This document shows positions 63,342 to 64,000 of a stretch of 64,000 bases of DNA, one piece after another (positions within the stretch are counted from its first letter, which is position 1; the number at the start of each line of letters is the position of its first letter). This DNA comes from Pseudomonas sp. FeN3W (lineage in GTDB: Bacteria; Pseudomonadota; Gammaproteobacteria; Pseudomonadales; Pseudomonadaceae): positions 2,247,001 to 2,311,000 of the forward strand of contig CP136010.1 of assembly GCA_030263805.2 (NCBI GenBank), written 5' to 3'. Under the pieces are notes generated by a model, which did no database searches, had not been told where the DNA came from, and saw only the letters and a program-made list of their open reading frames with translations. The translations under genes were made by a program, and so were the position numbers.

Positions 63342-64000
63342 CTTGATGCCTACTTCGAACACCTGCGCAGCGCCCGGCAGCTGTCGGGCCACTCGCTGGA
63401 CGGCTACCGCCGCGACCTGAACAAGCTGCTGACTTACTGCGAGCGCGAAAACATCGCCGAATGGGATGCGCTGCAAGGCCGGCACCTGCGCCAGCTGGTC
63501 GGTGAACTGCATCGCCAGGGCCAGTCCAGCCGCAGCCTGGCGCGCCTGCTCTCATCGGTGCGCGGCCTCTACCGCTACCTGAATCAGGAAGGCCTCTGCC
63601 GGCACGATCCGGCAGCGGGCCTGTCCGCGCCGAAAGGTGAACGGCGTCTACCCAAGCTGCTGGATACCGATCGCGCCATGCAGCTGCTCGATGGTGGCGT
63701 CGAGGACGACTTCATCGGCCTGCGCGATCAGGCGATGCTCGAGCTGTTCTATTCATCCGGCCTGCGGCTGTCGGAACTGGTCGGCCTGAACCTCGACCAG
63801 CTCGACCTGGCCGCCGGCCTGGTGCGGGTGCTCGGCAAGGGCAACAAGGTGCGCGAACTGCCGGTCGGGAGCAAGGCACGCGAGGCCTTGCAAGCCTGGT
63901 TGCCTGTACGTGCACTGGCCAACCCGGTCGACGGCGCTGTTTTCATCGGCCAGCAGGGTCGCCGTCTCGGCGCGCGGGCCGTGCAACTGCGGGTGCGCCA
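63324..64000 (+). CDS. xerC: Tyrosine recombinase XerC (3' end off window)
   Basis: The first 225 codons are present. XerC with XerD resolves chromosome dimers at dif. The N-terminal SAM-like domain (YFEHLRSARQLSGHSLDGYRRDL) and the start of the catalytic domain are seen: GLRLSELVGL with the first catalytic Arg and LGKGNKVRELPV with the Lys. The HxxR and Tyr lie outside the window. I find no ATG or GTG; the first usable start is TTG 63324, inside the AGCTTG repeat, so the exact start is uncertain. Confidence 0.88.
   Translation, partial: MKLAAALDAYFEHLRSARQLSGHSLDGYRRDLNKLLTYCERENIAEWDALQGRHLRQLVGELHRQGQSSRSLARLLSSVRGLYRYLNQEGLCRHDPAAGLSAPKGERRLPKLLDTDRAMQLLDGGVEDDFIGLRDQAMLELFYSSGLRLSELVGLNLDQLDLAAGLVRVLGKGNKVRELPVGSKAREALQAWLPVRALANPVDGAVFIGQQGRRLGARAVQLRVR

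Overview
The window looks like chromosomal DNA of a GC-rich gammaproteobacterium of the genus Pseudomonas, most probably the P. stutzeri group (Stutzerimonas). The grounds are gene families and gene order: pilMNOPQ-aroKB-damX, rho-trxA, ppx/ppk-hemB, algP-algQ-dsb-hemYXDC-algRZ-argH, and cyaA-rnk-cyaY-lptM-lysA-dapF-DUF484-xerC all follow an order I know from P. aeruginosa. Several short intergenic repeats, including an AGCTGGAAGCTGGAAG type, fit the stutzeri group. The species call is an inference. No rRNA, tRNA or CRISPR array was seen.

Layout. 1-7.5 kb: a minus-strand type IV pilus operon (pilM, N, O, P, Q), then aroK, aroB and a damX-like gene cut by the window edge. 7.6-17.7 kb: PBP1A (mrcA), malic enzyme, a secreted nuclease, rpmE, priA, argS and a SPOR protein. 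17.7-22.1 kb: a ferredoxin-reductase-like flavoenzyme, ubiD, rho and trxA. 22.3-26.1 kb: a FadR-type regulator divergent from a polar amino-acid ABC importer operon; it looks inserted between trxA and ppx. 26.4-33.2 kb: ppx, ppk, hemB, elbB and a thioesterase. 33.3-40.3 kb: an MHYT-GGDEF-EAL protein, a UPF0178 protein, a LysE exporter, TerC, MscS and an ABC-F ATPase. 40.3-50.3 kb: algP, algQ/rsd, dsbB, hemYXDC, algR, algZ/fimS and argH. 50.3-54.5 kb: a P-loop kinase-like gene, a GNAT acetyltransferase gene split by an IS110/IS1111-type element, nnrS and a small membrane protein. 54.5-64 kb: two small genes, cyaA, a decayed FecI/FecR pair, rnk, cyaY, lptM, lysA, dapF, DUF484 and the start of xerC.

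How it fits together. Most of the window is core housekeeping in tight operons, often with 1-4 nt stop/start overlaps: pilus assembly, cell wall, haem and arginine synthesis, polyphosphate, and the AlgR/AlgZ system that controls pili and alginate. The accessory parts are the ABC importer block, the IS element, the decayed iron-signalling pair and several repeat families.

Main discovery candidate. The 1357-bp IS at 50918-52274 has IS1111-style asymmetric subterminal inverted repeats. Removing it restores the GNAT reading frame exactly. Its long non-coding tail contains an 11-nt copy of the target sequence centred on the insertion junction, the signature expected of a guide (seek/bridge) RNA.
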